From: Planctomycetota bacterium
GTDB taxonomy: Bacteria; Planctomycetota; Phycisphaerae; SM23-33
NCBI GenBank assembly: GCA_022705325.1
Contig: JAKJER010000026.1
Span: 19,269 to 83,268 of the forward strand
Length of the DNA: 64,000 nucleotides
Reading direction: 5' to 3'
Positions 9,853-20,600 of this stretch are shown one piece after another (the first letter of the stretch is position 1; each line of letters opens with the position of its first letter). A program made the translations under genes and the position numbers. Under the pieces are notes generated by a model that saw only the letters and a program-made list of their open reading frames with translations, did no database searches and had not been told where the DNA came from.

Positions 9853-12252
9853 ATGAAGCGAGTTGCCTTTCTGATCTGCCTGGCCTCGTCGGCAGCGGTC
9901 CAGGCCGACGACAAACGCCCGCCGGTCTACCAGGGCGACTACTCGGGTCTTCCCGCCAATCAGTGGAGGCTCGTGCACGTCGAGGACAACTCGGGCGGCA
10001 AGTGGGGGTCGGCTGTGGTGCACGCAGACGGGACGGATCGGCTGTACCTGTGGGGCATCGGGGGCCATACTCCTCAGAGAAACCGCTACCAGCGATATGA
10101 GCTGGAGAGCTTCCGGATGCCTGCGGGAACCTGGTTCGAAGCCCTGCCGGCCTCCAGGGCCGACGCGTGGGCGAAGGGCAAACACCCGCCGTTCACCATT
10201 CACGGGATGAGCGGCCCGGCCGTCGGCCCGGCGCTGCGGAGCGTGGGCAACCAGAGCTACAACGAGGTCCGCTTCCACGACTTCGACGGCGTGTCCCGCC
10301 CCAGCCCGGTGACGGTCTTCAACCAGGTCTGCTATGATTCGAAGCGCGGGCGGCTGGTGTTCTTTGCCGGCGGGCGGACGTTCGCTTTGGACGCGGCGAC
10401 CAATGCGTGGACGGATCTGGCCCCGCCCGGCTGTCCGGTTGCCTGTCAGCAACTCGCCTGGGCCAGCCTGGCCTACGACGCGGTGAACGACGAAGTGCTG
10501 CTGTTTGGCGGGGGCGACGCTCTGAACGTCGAGGGCGGGGCGGCGACATGGCTGTACTCGTGCCAGGCCAACGCCTGGCGGCGGGCGAAGCTGGATATCG
10601 AGCCACCACTGCGCTGCACCAGCCCGATCGTCTACGACCCCGCCACGCGGACGCTTGTGATGTTCGGCGGCTACGACCAGCGCCGGGCCCTCAACGACAC
10701 GTGGGTCTACCGCTGCAAGGAGCGGTGCTGGGAGCTTCGCAAGCCGAGCCCCTCGCCCCCGCCGATGTACGCGCCGGCGACGGCGGCGCTGGGCGGCGGG
10801 AAGGTCCTGGTCGTCGAGGCCGACGCCGTGACCACCAGGCGGGGCTACTCCACCACGGCCGCACCCAGGCAAACGTGGGTGTACGACGTGGCCGCGGACA
10901 AGTGGACGCCGCTGGCGGCGGAACTGAAGCTGCCCGGCTACACCTGGCTGACGGCGGCTGGAGCGGCCAGGCACAGCACGGCCTTTCTGGTGGCCTTCGG
11001 CCAGCAGCGGCGGACGTACGCGCTGCGATACGACCCAGCCGCCGAGCCGGGCACGCACAAGGGCTATGCCCCCGGAACAGTCGCGTGGAAGTATCGCGAG
11101 CAGCGCGAGTCGCTGGCGGGCGCGCCGCCCGCGGACGCCGCGGCCCACAAGAGGTTCCTGGCCGACCTGCCGGTCAACCGCTTCGTCGACGCCGCGCCGC
11201 CCGGCGAGCTGGTGAGCAAGACGTGGTCGACGGCCGTTGCGACCGGCGACGGGCGGATCGTCTATCATGGCGGGGGGCACAGCGGCTACAGCGGCAACGA
11301 CTGGGCCCATTACGACATCGCGGCCAACCGCTGGATGCTCGCGAGCGACCCGTGCTTCGCGCCGTACCTGGAGTCCAGCAACGGCTCGCCCTGGGGCTAC
11401 AGCTACGCTCGCCGTCCGTGGAGCCAGCACACCTACCTGTGGTACGCGTATGACCCGCTCAGCAAGCTCGTGGTGTACTGTGCCCGGCCCACCATTCACG
11501 ACGGGGTCGAACTGGCCCTGGACGCCAAAGACCCCGACAAGGGCTTCGTCTACAGCGTCAAGACGCACGGCTACTGGACGTGGCTGTACGATCCCGCCGA
11601 CGGGCGGATGCACGGGCCGATCTTTGGCCGACCGTTCCGCCAGGACTGGGGCCTGGCCCTGTGCATCACGCCGCGGGGCGTGTACGCGACCACCGGCGGC
11701 ACGACGCCGGAGCTGTACAAGGCGACGGTGACGCGCGGGGACGACGGCACTGCCGACGTGAAGTGGGAACTGCTGGACAAGGCATTTCCGCAGGACAAGC
11801 TGCCCGGGCGCCACGACTACGAGGCCATGCCGCTGGTGTACGACTCGAAGCGCAGCCGGCTGATCCGCGTCATGGGCAGCGTGGAGAAGGACAAGCCCGC
11901 CTGGCTGAGAATGCACGCTCGCGGGCTGGGGCCGGCTGACAACTGGGAGCCGATCGAGTCGTCCGGGCCCGTTCCCCCGCCGGCCCGCGAGACGGTCTAC
12001 CTGCCGCGCCAGGACGCCCTGCTGGCCCTGCGCGACCGCGACAAGGTGTACGTCTTCCATTGCGAATCCAGGCAGTGGAAGCACCTGGACGTGGACCTGC
12101 CCGAGGGATGCTACACGCACGAATGCTCGCTGGACTACGACGCCAGGCACGATCTGGCGGTGGCGCTGGTGCCGTCGCGCTTCAGCGGGCCGCTGCGGAC
12201 GCTGCTGCTGCGATACGATCCGTCGGCGGCCAGGTACAAGCAGGCCGACTGA
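9853..12252 (+). CDS. Secreted Kelch-like beta-propeller protein
   Basis: 799 aa, start with AGGAG 8 nt upstream. A short signal peptide (MKRVAFLICLASSAAVQA) predicts export. The body has repeated Kelch-type blades (DEVLLFGGGDALN, TLVMFGGYDQRRALNDTWVY, RIVYHGGGHSGYSGNDWAHYD) with paired glycines and W/Y at usual spacing. The galactose-oxidase-like fold is a binding or structural scaffold; no copper ligands or catalytic residues were recognised. It is divergent from the sulfatase, with a 139-bp shared upstream region, so a joint role in polysaccharide handling is possible. The gap to arsM (12253-12431) holds GC-rich hairpins without a T-tract. Confidence 0.75.
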   Translation: MKRVAFLICLASSAAVQADDKRPPVYQGDYSGLPANQWRLVHVEDNSGGKWGSAVVHADGTDRLYLWGIGGHTPQRNRYQRYELESFRMPAGTWFEALPASRADAWAKGKHPPFTIHGMSGPAVGPALRSVGNQSYNEVRFHDFDGVSRPSPVTVFNQVCYDSKRGRLVFFAGGRTFALDAATNAWTDLAPPGCPVACQQLAWASLAYDAVNDEVLLFGGGDALNVEGGAATWLYSCQANAWRRAKLDIEPPLRCTSPIVYDPATRTLVMFGGYDQRRALNDTWVYRCKERCWELRKPSPSPPPMYAPATAALGGGKVLVVEADAVTTRRGYSTTAAPRQTWVYDVAADKWTPLAAELKLPGYTWLTAAGAARHSTAFLVAFGQQRRTYALRYDPAAEPGTHKGYAPGTVAWKYREQRESLAGAPPADAAAHKRFLADLPVNRFVDAAPPGELVSKTWSTAVATGDGRIVYHGGGHSGYSGNDWAHYDIAANRWMLASDPCFAPYLESSNGSPWGYSYARRPWSQHTYLWYAYDPLSKLVVYCARPTIHDGVELALDAKDPDKGFVYSVKTHGYWTWLYDPADGRMHGPIFGRPFRQDWGLALCITPRGVYATTGGTTPELYKATVTRGDDGTADVKWELLDKAFPQDKLPGRHDYEAMPLVYDSKRSRLIRVMGSVEKDKPAWLRMHARGLGPADNWEPIESSGPVPPPARETVYLPRQDALLALRDRDKVYVFHCESRQWKHLDVDLPEGCYTHECSLDYDARHDLAVALVPSRFSGPLRTLLLRYDPSAARYKQAD

Positions 12253-12372
12253 CCGCCTGCGGTTCGGCGAGGGCGCCTCCAGGTTTCGCCAGGGAGGCGA
12301 CACCGACGCCCACCTCCGCTTGGGAGGACCCAGGGCCGACTCGGCGACTGTCTTCTGATTTCCAGTGTCCCT

Positions 12373-12401
12373 TTGACCGTCTCCGCGTCTTGACTTATAA
12401 G
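12373..12401 (+). promoter_or_regulatory. Sigma-70-type promoter of arsM
   Basis: TTGACC (12373-12378) and TATAAG (12396-12401) are spaced by exactly 17 nt, giving a leader of about 25 nt before the GTG start. No clear ArsR-type inverted repeat was seen around it. Confidence 0.6.
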
Positions 12402-12431
12402 CGACAACCAACAAGCCAAGGAGAACCAATC

Positions 12432-13211
12432 GTGACAGACATTCGGAAGGCCGTTCGAAATCGATATGGCGAGATCGCCGCCGGCGGGCCCTGCACCCCG
12501 GGCTGCTGCAGCACCGGAACGCCGTGCTCGACGGTCCCGCCCGAGGTTGCAGCCGCGGCCCTGGGCTACTCGCAGGCAGAGCTGTCGGGCCTTCCCGAAG
12601 GAGCCAACCTCGGCCTGGGGTGCGGCAATCCACAGGCCATCGCGGCACTGAAGCCGGGCCAGACGGTCCTGGATCTTGGCAGCGGCGGCGGGATCGACTG
12701 CTTTCTGGCCGCCCGGCAAGTCGGGCCGGTCGGACGCGTGATCGGCGTGGACATGACGGCGGAGATGATCGAACGCGCGCGGGCCGCCGGGACCCGGGCC
12801 GGTGCGTCAAATGTGGAGTTCCGCCTGGGAGAGATCGAGCATCTGCCGGTGGCGGACCAAACGGTGGACGTGGTCCTCTCGAACTGCGTGATCAACCTGT
12901 CCCCGGACAAGCCGGCAGTCTTTCGCGAGGCATTCCGAGTGCTGAAGTCCGGCGGTCGGCTGGCGATCTCGGATATCATGGCCACCGCCCCCATGCCCCC
13001 CGGCATTCGAGACAGCGTGGAACTGCACGTCAGGTGCGTGGCCGGCGCTGCGACCATCGAGGAGGTCGAGGCCATGCTGGCCGAGGCCGGGTTCACCGAA
13101 ATCCGGATCACCCCGATGGCGGGCAGCGCCAAGGTGATTCGCCAATGGATGCCGGACCTGCGGCTTGACGAGTACATCGTGTCAGCCACCGTTGAGGCGA
13201 TCCGCCCGTAG
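12432..13211 (+). CDS. arsM: Arsenite S-adenosylmethionine methyltransferase ArsM
   Basis: 259 aa, GTG start with AAGGAG 8 nt upstream; a longer upstream frame is open but would run back into the Kelch gene. The protein methylates As(III) using SAM, converting it to methylated or volatile arsenicals in the cytoplasm. The SAM-binding motif is LDLGSGGGIDC. The family-specific PEGANLGLGCGNP is present, and three cysteines at the places of the arsenic-binding triad are kept: C64, C152 (SNCVINL) and C202 (RCVAGA). An extra N-terminal cysteine cluster (C21, C25, C26, C32) could hold As(III), as in other ArsMs. A SigZ-type sigma factor follows. Confidence 0.93.
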   Translation: MTDIRKAVRNRYGEIAAGGPCTPGCCSTGTPCSTVPPEVAAAALGYSQAELSGLPEGANLGLGCGNPQAIAALKPGQTVLDLGSGGGIDCFLAARQVGPVGRVIGVDMTAEMIERARAAGTRAGASNVEFRLGEIEHLPVADQTVDVVLSNCVINLSPDKPAVFREAFRVLKSGGRLAISDIMATAPMPPGIRDSVELHVRCVAGAATIEEVEAMLAEAGFTEIRITPMAGSAKVIRQWMPDLRLDEYIVSATVEAIRP

Positions 13212-13369
13212 ACAGGGCGGCTGCGCGGGGTCAACGGACAGGCTCATAGCCGATGGCCGACGAAATGGCGGTGATGCGGGAAGGACTCGTGCGCGATGAG
13301 GCCTGAGCTCGCCTGGCCGCCTCTCGCCCGGCGATCGACGCTCCGGCTTGCTGCGCCGGCCCGCGACGG

Positions 13370-13378
13370 TGGTACAAT
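13370..13378 (+). promoter_or_regulatory. Extended -10 promoter of the sigZ-like gene
   Basis: TGGTACAAT is an extended -10 element 35 nt upstream of the sigma factor start; no strong -35 is visible. The 13212-13413 gap shows nothing else. Confidence 0.4.
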
Positions 13379-13413
13379 GCCCCTCAGCGGGTTGACCAGC
13401 AGGAAACAGCATC

Positions 13414-14040
13414 ATGGCAGACGTTGTCGAGACTGAACGCTTGTGGATCGCGATGCACAAGCGCCTGTTGACCTACATTCACGGCCGCGTTCGCAGCGTT
13501 CACGATTCCGAGGACATCCTCCAGGAGGTCTTCGTTCGAGTTCTCGCGAACCGGGACGGCGTGCGGGACGCCGGGAGTGTCACGGCCTGGCTGTACCAGA
13601 TCACCCGCAACGCGATCGCCGACTATCACCGCAGGCGGGCGGCGGCTGTGCGGGCGATGGCGAGGATCGCGACCGACGTTCCGGAAAGCACTGAGGATTC
13701 CGAGACCACTATCCAGACCCAGGCCATCGAGGAGTTCGCCCGCTGCATCGAGCCGTTCCTGCGCGGAGTGCCCGAGCCGTACAGACAGGCCATCGCGATG
13801 ACCGAGCTTGGAGGCATGACGCAAAAGGCTGCCGCCAGGGAACTTGGGGTGTCGCTGTCCGGGATGAAGGCGCGCGTACAGCGCGGGCGAAGCAAGCTCA
13901 AGGACGTGATCCTCGATTGCTGCAGCTTGGAGCTCGGCCGTCGAGGGAGTCTCGTCGACTATCAGCGCCGCCACGCCGAGAAGTACTTGACCTGCGACTC
14001 CGAGGGCTCCTGCAGCGGCCGCGACGGCACGCCGGAGTGA
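13414..14040 (+). CDS. sigZ: ECF-type RNA polymerase sigma factor, SigZ-like
   Basis: 208 aa. Region 2 is present at residues about 8-75 (DSEDILQEVFVRV, AWLYQITRNAIADYHRR) and region 4 at about 108-165 (GMTQKAAARELGVSLSGMKARVQRGRSKL). The C-terminal tail DVILDCCSLELGRRGSLVDY, followed by further cysteines (C169, C170, C194, C200), is characteristic of the SigZ family and could bind a metal or a thiophilic ligand. No anti-sigma gene is adjacent, so the cysteine tail may itself be the sensor (inference). Its position just downstream of arsM suggests, but does not prove, a link with arsenic stress. Confidence 0.85.
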   Translation: MADVVETERLWIAMHKRLLTYIHGRVRSVHDSEDILQEVFVRVLANRDGVRDAGSVTAWLYQITRNAIADYHRRRAAAVRAMARIATDVPESTEDSETTIQTQAIEEFARCIEPFLRGVPEPYRQAIAMTELGGMTQKAAARELGVSLSGMKARVQRGRSKLKDVILDCCSLELGRRGSLVDYQRRHAEKYLTCDSEGSCSGRDGTPE

Positions 14041-14222
14041 TGCGGGTGACAGCACCGGCGCCGCTCGTTCGCCTTTCGCGCCAGCAGGCCATTCCCTGCC
14101 GGGAACGCCGCAACCGGTGTTCTACCGTGACGTTCGGTCTGGTCGGGCTGCCGGCCGTCTTGTGCGGGTACGAGTAGAGTCCCGCCCGCGAGAATCGCTC
14201 AAGGCCCGGAGAGAGAGAAACC

Positions 14223-17200
14223 TCAGGGCTCGGCGGTTCGGCCCGCGTAGCCGGGCATGTCCGGGCCGGGGGTTCGGCGGGCCAGTTCCGCGCCGGTGCG
14301 GACGGCCCGGAGCACGATCTCGAAGTCCGCGTCGCCCGGGCCGAACGGCGAGATGGGCTTGCCGTCGGCGGTCTTGTCGATGCCTCGCCCGCCGGGGGTC
14401 TTGTCTCCTTCGCGGGCCTTGGGCTGGTGGGCGGTCAGGGCGGGGCTCAGTTCGGGACGGGTGAAGTTGATCCACGCCGTCGAGCCGTCGAACCGCTGCC
14501 AGGTCATCGCGTCCTTGCCATGGCAGCTCTCGCAGCGGCGCTTGAAGACGCCCATGAAGTCGCGGGCGAACCACTCCGCGGGCCGGCCCGTTCCCGGGTC
14601 GTCCACCAGGTCCCGCTTGCCGCCGCAGAGCACGCGGCTGTTGGCGTACGTGCCGTAATAGGGGGCGTCGGCGTCGATCCAGGTGTAGATGCGGAGACGG
14701 TCGGCGGGCGGCAGGGGCTTGCCCGCGTGGTCAGACTCGATGATCTCGGTCAGCCGGCTGGCGTGGCTGCCGGCCCAGAGCGGCTGGTTGACGGCGGTGG
14801 GCGTCTTGAGCAGCCAGAAGTAGTGGACCAGCGGTTTGCCCTTGGCGGCTTCGCCGGGCAGCATGTGCCCGGCGGCCATGTCGTGCTGGCGGTACGAGCG
14901 GCTGCGACCGAGCAGGTTGTCGTAGGACATCGAGAAGTAGCGGGTCTTGTCGCCGGAGAAGTCGTATCCGCCCTTGGGGTTCGCCCCGCTGTGGCAGCGG
15001 ACGCAGTGCTTGTCCAGTACAGGCTGGACGGTCGTCGGGAAGTCGATGATGCCGTCGCCCGCCCAGTCGGGGCGGACGGGCACGGACGCCGCGCGGCGCA
15101 TCGCCAGCGGCACGCCCGCGGGCGGGGGCGGGGCGGTGGTGCGAGGCTCGTGGCAGCCGACGCAGCCGAGGTATTCGCCCGGCATGAGCTGGCAGGCGGA
15201 GGTCATGCGCTGGAGTTCGCGCCCGTCGGCGTCGAGGGCCTGGAAGTAGATCTCCCGCAGGGCCGGCGCGAGGAAGTGGGCCGACCCGTCCGCCTCGACG
15301 GGCACCGTGCCCCAGCAGCGCTTGGCGTAGTAGGTGGCCCGGCTCATGAGGGGGTTCTGGTCGTAGGCGCGGTTGCCGAAGGCGACCTTCTCGTCGGTCG
15401 GGTGTTCGGTGAGGGCCTCGGTCTTTCGGACCTGCTCCATGATGCGGATGGCCTTGACGCGGCCTCGGGCGATCGTGGGCTCCAGGCCTCGGTAGACGTC
15501 GACCAGGGCAAGCGTGCCCATGGGCTGGCGGTCGCGCGGGTGGTGCTCGGGCAGATCACGTGGCACGGGCATCCTGCCCGTGTGTACCACGGCCGTCCCG
15601 GCCGTGGATTCTGCGCCTGTCCGGCCCGAAAGTGTAGCCTCCGCCTCCACGGGCGAGACGCCCGTGGGACGCACGGCCGGGACGGCCGTGCCACGTAGCG
15701 GGATCGGACAGAAGCAGTGCAGTTCCGGATGCTCGTAGACGGTGCGTTTGCGGTCCTGCCAGTCGTGCAGGACGATACGGTACTTCTGCCTGCCGCCCCC
15801 GCCGTAGGCACAGAGGAAGCGCCGGCCGTCCAGCGGGAACGGATCGCGGTAGGCCCAGGCGTGCGGGTGGTCATGGATGTCCGGGAACTCGCGGGTGATC
15901 CAGTCGTAGCCCACGCCGCGCGGGGCCTCCGGTCCGGCCGTCACGTCGATCCACCCGATCGCGCCGTTTCCGTAGCCGTGGTGCGAAGCGAAGGTCGCCA
16001 GCACGCGGTGACTCAGGCCGGGGATGGGGCGGGCCTGCCAGAACGTGCCGACCTCGCGGACGGTGTTGCCAAAGAACAACTGATAACCCGTGCCGTCGGG
16101 GTTCTGCGTCCAGAGGCTCTGGCGATAGGTCAGGTCGCGGTCGACGTACTCCCATCGCATGAACAGCACTCGTCCGTCGCCCAGCAGTTGCGGCGTGGTG
16201 TCGGTGAGGGTGTTCATGCTCAGGCAGCGCGGCCGGCTTCCCATGGGCGAGACGCGGTGCAGGTTGCCGGCCGGGCCCGGCTGGCAGACCGTGCTGCCGA
16301 AACGCCGCGTGGAGACGAACACCAGGTCGCCGTCGGGCAACTCGCAGGGCGAGACGTCGTAGTACGGCCCGTCGGTGATCTGGCGCAGTCCGCTGCCGTC
16401 GACGCCGATGCGCCACAGGTGCCAGCGGTGCTGACCGGCGGGGGCGTACGAGAAGTACACCGTCCGGGCGTCCAGCGAGAGGTTGAGGTCGTAGATGCAG
16501 CCTTCGGGGTCGCGGAAGACCGTCCGGGGCGGCTGGGTTGGCCGGGACGGATCGATCACCAGGATAGCGCAGCCGGGCCTGGTGGGCCGGGCGGCCCAGT
16601 GGTCGCAGCCGACCGCCGGAGGGGCCGACAGCATGTGCCGGGCCAGGAACACGACGGGCGGGAGACGCTCCAGCAAGAGCGTGTCGGGCCAGTCGGTCGG
16701 GCCGGTGCCGAAAGGGATCGGCCGGGGCTTGTCGCCGGTCTTGACGTACAGGTTGCGGTATTGGCCCGCGCGCGCCCAGGGTCGCAGGCCCACCTTGCCG
16801 CCCGCCAGCGGGTGCCGGGTGTCCTCGTAGAGCAGGACGCTCTTGCCGTCGACGACCGCCTCGATGGTCCGCCCGGCCAGGCGGACGACGAGGGATACCC
16901 ACCGTCCGACCGGGACGGTGCAGGGCACGTCGCGGATCAACTCGAAGTTGTCGCGGTGGCGGCCCAGGCGGAGGACCCCGGCCGCGGCGTCGAGAGCGAC
17001 CTCGTAGCCGTGCCACGCGTCGGCCCCGACCGCCGGGCGACTTACGCGGACGATCAGGGCCAGGTTGCCGGCCGTCCGGTCGGAAAAGAAGATCTCAACT
17101 CCCGCCTCGCCGTCGGCCAGGTCGATCGGGTCATACAGGAGCTTGGGCCCTTGTTGTCCGGCGGCGTGGAGGACATCGCCGCGGACTTCCCACGAACCGC

Positions 17201-17381
17201 CATACCCGGTAAACCGCGGGCCAGGCGGTTGCGGGGGCAGGTCAGGGGAGGCGGCGGACGGGGCGGGCGGCTCCGCGGCGAGCGCCGGCGCCGGCAAGGC
17301 GGCTCCCGCCGTGACCGCCAGCAAGGCCGCCCAGGCCGCACCGCGCGGGCACGCGCGACACTCTGCCACCCAATGTCTCAT
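14223..17381 (-). CDS. Large multihaem HzsA-like propeller protein with N-terminal LamG/DUF1080-like domain
   Basis: 1052 aa from the ATG at 17381 (MRHWVAECR, then a hydrophobic signal ending near ALAAEPP); an in-frame ATG at 17468 would place 29 polar residues before the signal. Residues about 60-230 look like a concanavalin/DUF1080-type domain (GSWEVRGDVLH ... WHGYEVALD). A WD40/PD40-like propeller follows (DGDLVFVSTRRF, DGRVLFMRWEYVDRDL) as in hydrazine synthase alpha subunits. Three CxxCH haem sites are visible: CVGCHEPRTT, CVRCHSGAN and CESCHGKDAM. Such proteins are abundant in planctomycetes that are not anammox bacteria, and their function is unknown. A palindromic repeat element is inserted in frame (15558-15696). 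Confidence 0.8.
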   Translation of the reverse strand: MRHWVAECRACPRGAAWAALLAVTAGAALPAPALAAEPPAPSAASPDLPPQPPGPRFTGYGGSWEVRGDVLHAAGQQGPKLLYDPIDLADGEAGVEIFFSDRTAGNLALIVRVSRPAVGADAWHGYEVALDAAAGVLRLGRHRDNFELIRDVPCTVPVGRWVSLVVRLAGRTIEAVVDGKSVLLYEDTRHPLAGGKVGLRPWARAGQYRNLYVKTGDKPRPIPFGTGPTDWPDTLLLERLPPVVFLARHMLSAPPAVGCDHWAARPTRPGCAILVIDPSRPTQPPRTVFRDPEGCIYDLNLSLDARTVYFSYAPAGQHRWHLWRIGVDGSGLRQITDGPYYDVSPCELPDGDLVFVSTRRFGSTVCQPGPAGNLHRVSPMGSRPRCLSMNTLTDTTPQLLGDGRVLFMRWEYVDRDLTYRQSLWTQNPDGTGYQLFFGNTVREVGTFWQARPIPGLSHRVLATFASHHGYGNGAIGWIDVTAGPEAPRGVGYDWITREFPDIHDHPHAWAYRDPFPLDGRRFLCAYGGGGRQKYRIVLHDWQDRKRTVYEHPELHCFCPIPLRGTAVPAVRPTGVSPVEAEATLSGRTGAESTAGTAVVHTGRMPVPRDLPEHHPRDRQPMGTLALVDVYRGLEPTIARGRVKAIRIMEQVRKTEALTEHPTDEKVAFGNRAYDQNPLMSRATYYAKRCWGTVPVEADGSAHFLAPALREIYFQALDADGRELQRMTSACQLMPGEYLGCVGCHEPRTTAPPPPAGVPLAMRRAASVPVRPDWAGDGIIDFPTTVQPVLDKHCVRCHSGANPKGGYDFSGDKTRYFSMSYDNLLGRSRSYRQHDMAAGHMLPGEAAKGKPLVHYFWLLKTPTAVNQPLWAGSHASRLTEIIESDHAGKPLPPADRLRIYTWIDADAPYYGTYANSRVLCGGKRDLVDDPGTGRPAEWFARDFMGVFKRRCESCHGKDAMTWQRFDGSTAWINFTRPELSPALTAHQPKAREGDKTPGGRGIDKTADGKPISPFGPGDADFEIVLRAVRTGAELARRTPGPDMPGYAGRTAEP
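15558..15696. repeat. MITE/REP-like palindromic element inside a coding sequence
   Basis: The 139-bp segment has 11-bp perfect terminal inverted repeats (ACGTGGCACGG at 15558-15568, CCGTGCCACGT at 15686-15696) and encloses several perfect hairpins, e.g. CCACGGCCG/CGGCCGTGG and CCACGGGCG/CGCCCGTGG. It lies within the HzsA-like gene and is translated as a low-complexity stretch containing GTAVPAV, TGVSPVEAEATL and GRMPVPR, phrases I associate with repeat insertions in other planctomycete proteins. Confidence 0.75.
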
Positions 17382-17657
17382 CGTGGGCCAGGTCCTTCCG
17401 GTCAGTCTGGTCGGCCGGTTCAACGGGGTCCGGCCCGACGGGTCCGGGCTTCTGCGATCGCGATCCATCGCAGGCCGTATCCTCGTCGCAGGCCGCGCTT
17501 GCCCGCGCCGATTCTACAGGATCAACCCCGACCCACGCACGCGGATTGCACGGGGGCGATTCGCCTCCGTGGGGGACTATTGCCTGGGGCCAGCCTGGCG
17601 GCTATCATCGCTCTCGACCGTCGAACGATCCTTCATCTTTGCGGAAAGGGCCCGACC

Positions 17658-20600
17658 ATGTCCGACTCCACCGAACGCGGATGCTCCGATACCGGTTCCT
17701 GCGGGTGCTCGCCCGCCAGCCGCCGGGAGTTCCTCAAGCTGGCCTTCTCCGCCGCCGCGGCCGGGACGGCCGGACACGCCTGGCCCGCCTTCGCGGGGCC
17801 CTTTGAGCCCGCCGACACCGCCGACCATTACGTCCCGGCGGACAAGAAGCTCAAGGACGTGTGGGTGCGGGCCCTGTTCGAACGAGGGCGGCGACAGGTC
17901 TACGCGGGCGAAGACCTCCGCATGATCGGCATGCCCGTGGGCGGGATCACCACCGGACAGGTCTACCTCTCGGGCGACGGGCGGCTGCTGCACTGGGACA
18001 TCTTCAACCAGACGCCCTTCAGCGGCTACGGGGCGAAGAACTACTTCGCCGATCCGCCCGGCTCGCCGCTGGAGCAGGCCTTCACGCTGTCGACCACCGA
18101 CGACCAGGGCCGCCAGGCCAGCCGCACGCTGGACGTCAAGGGCTTTCCAGCCGTGGCGTTCTGCGGCGAGTACCCGATGGCCTGGGTGGACTTCGAGGAC
18201 AAGACGTTCGGCGTCTCGGCCCGCCTGGAGGCGTTCAGCCCGTTCTGTCCGCTGAAGGAAGAGGACTCCGCCCTGCCCGTGGTGGTGATGCGCTACACGC
18301 TGACCAACCGTACCGACAAGCCTCTGCGTGCGACGGTGCTGGGCGTGTTGGAGAACGCCGTCGGCTGCCTGGACCGCGACGTGCACGAGGGCTTCCGCGG
18401 CAACGCCGTCGTTCGCGACGCCGGCTGGGTGATGGTGCAGGGCGCAGCCCGCCAGGGCCCCTCGCGCGGGAGCAATCGCCCGCCGGTGGTCATCGAGGAC
18501 TTCGAGGGCAAGGACTACGGCAAGTGGACCGTCGAGGGCGAGGCGTTCGGGAAGGCCCCGGCCAAGGGCACGATCAAGCAGCAGCAGAAGGTCAGCGGGT
18601 TCGGCGGGCGCGGACTGGTCAACACCTACTTCAACGGCAGCGACCAGACGCAGGGCAAGCTGACCAGCCCGCCTTTCACCGTGCAGCGCGACTTCATCTG
18701 CTTCCTCATCGGCGGGGGCCACTTCGCCGGCAAGACGTGCATCAACCTGCTGGTCGACGGCAAGGCCGTGCGGACGATGGCCGGGCAGGACAACGAGAAG
18801 CTCGAATGGCGCCACTGGGACGTCAAGGAGTTCCGCGACAAGGAGGCCCGCATCGAGATCGTCGACGCCGAGAGCGGACCGTGGGGCCACATCAACATCG
18901 ACCAGATCGAGCAGCGCGACCTGCCGCCCAGCAAGATGAACATGCCGTTCGACCAGCGCCCGGACGTGGGCACCATGGGCATTGCACTGCTGGACGCTCC
19001 GGCCGCGCTGGCGCATCCCGCCTGGCCGCCGGTCGGCACGTCAACCGAGCCGCCCGGCTCCAGCGAGGTTCCGCTCAAGGCGAAGCTGACCGGCGCGCTG
19101 GCCGGCACGGTCGAGCTGAAGGCGGGCGAGAGCAAACCGCTCACCTTCGCCATCGTCTGGCACTTCCCCAACCGCCCGAAGAACGGCAACCGCTACACCG
19201 CGCCGTTCAAGAACGCCGCCGACGTGGTGCGCCACCTGGCGGCCAACTTCGAGCGGCTTTGCGGGCAGACGAGACTGTGGCACCGCACGTGGTATGAAGA
19301 CTCGACCCTGCCCAGGTGGCTGCTGGACCGGCTGTTCTCGACCGTCAGCACGTTGGCCACCGGCACCTGCCAGTGGTGGGCTAACGGGCGGTTCTGGGCC
19401 TGGGAGGGCGTCGGCTGCTGCCATGGCACCTGCGCCCACGTGTGGAACTACGAGCACGCGATGGCCCGCCTGTTCCCCGCGCTGGAGCGGTCCTGCCGCA
19501 CCATGCAGGACCTCGAGCCGACGGCCGGGTTCATCGAGAAGACCGGCGAGGTCCGCTTCCGCGGCGAGGGCTGGGGCCAATGGGCCGGCGACAGCCAGGG
19601 CGGCACGGCCTTGAAGTGCCTCCGCGAGCACCAGACGTCGGCCGACGGGGAGTTCCTCAAGCAGTACTGGCCGCGGATCAAGAAGACCATCCAGTTCCTG
19701 ATCGACCAGGACGCCGACGGCGACGGTCTGATCGAGGGCAGGCAGCACAACACGTACGACATCGACTTCTACGGGCCCAACACGATGGTCGGCTCGCTGT
19801 ACCTGGGCGCCCTGCGGGCGGGCGAGGAGATGGCCCGCGAGATGGGCGACAACGACTTCGCCGCCACCTGCCGTCGCATCTTCGAGGCGGGCGTCAAGAG
19901 CACCGACCGGCGCCTCTGGAACGGCGAGTACTTCATCCAGGAGGTGGACCTGACCAAGCACCCCAAGCACCAGTACGGAGACGGCTGCCTGAGCGACCAG
20001 CTCTTCGGCGAGGGGTGGGCACGCCAGGTGGGCCTGGGCCGACTCTACCCCAGCGACAAGACCCGCTCCGCTCTCAAGGCGATCTGGGCGTACAACTGGG
20101 CCCCGGACGTCGGCCCGCAGAACGAAAAGCACCCGCCCCAGCGGTGGTTCGCCCGCCCGGGCGAGGCCGGCCTGTTCACCTGCACCTGGCCCAAGGGCAA
20201 GCACCTGGGCAAGGACTCGGTGCTCTACCGCGACGAAATCTGGACGGGCATCGAGTACCAGGTGGCCGGGAACATGGTCTGGGAAGACATGACAACCGAA
20301 GCGCTCGCCATCTGCCGCGGCGTTCATGATCGCTATCATCCGGCCCGCCACAACCCGTGGAACGAGATCGAGTGCGGCGACCACTACGCCCGCGGGATGG
20401 CCAGCTACGGCGTGTTCCTGGCGCTGTGTGGCTTCGAGCTGCACGGACCGAAACGACACATCGGCTTCGCGCCGCGCCTGACACCCCAGAACTTCAAAGC
20501 CGCCTTCACCGGCCCGGCCGGGTGGGGCACCTTCAGCCAGACGATCGAGGGCGGCAAGCAGTCCGCCTGCATCGCCGTCCGCTGGGGCAATCTGGCGCTC

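Noticed and set aside
9829..12810. 993-codon minus-strand frame over the Kelch and arsM genes
   Set aside because: Arg/Pro-rich shadow without domains; both plus-strand genes are well supported.
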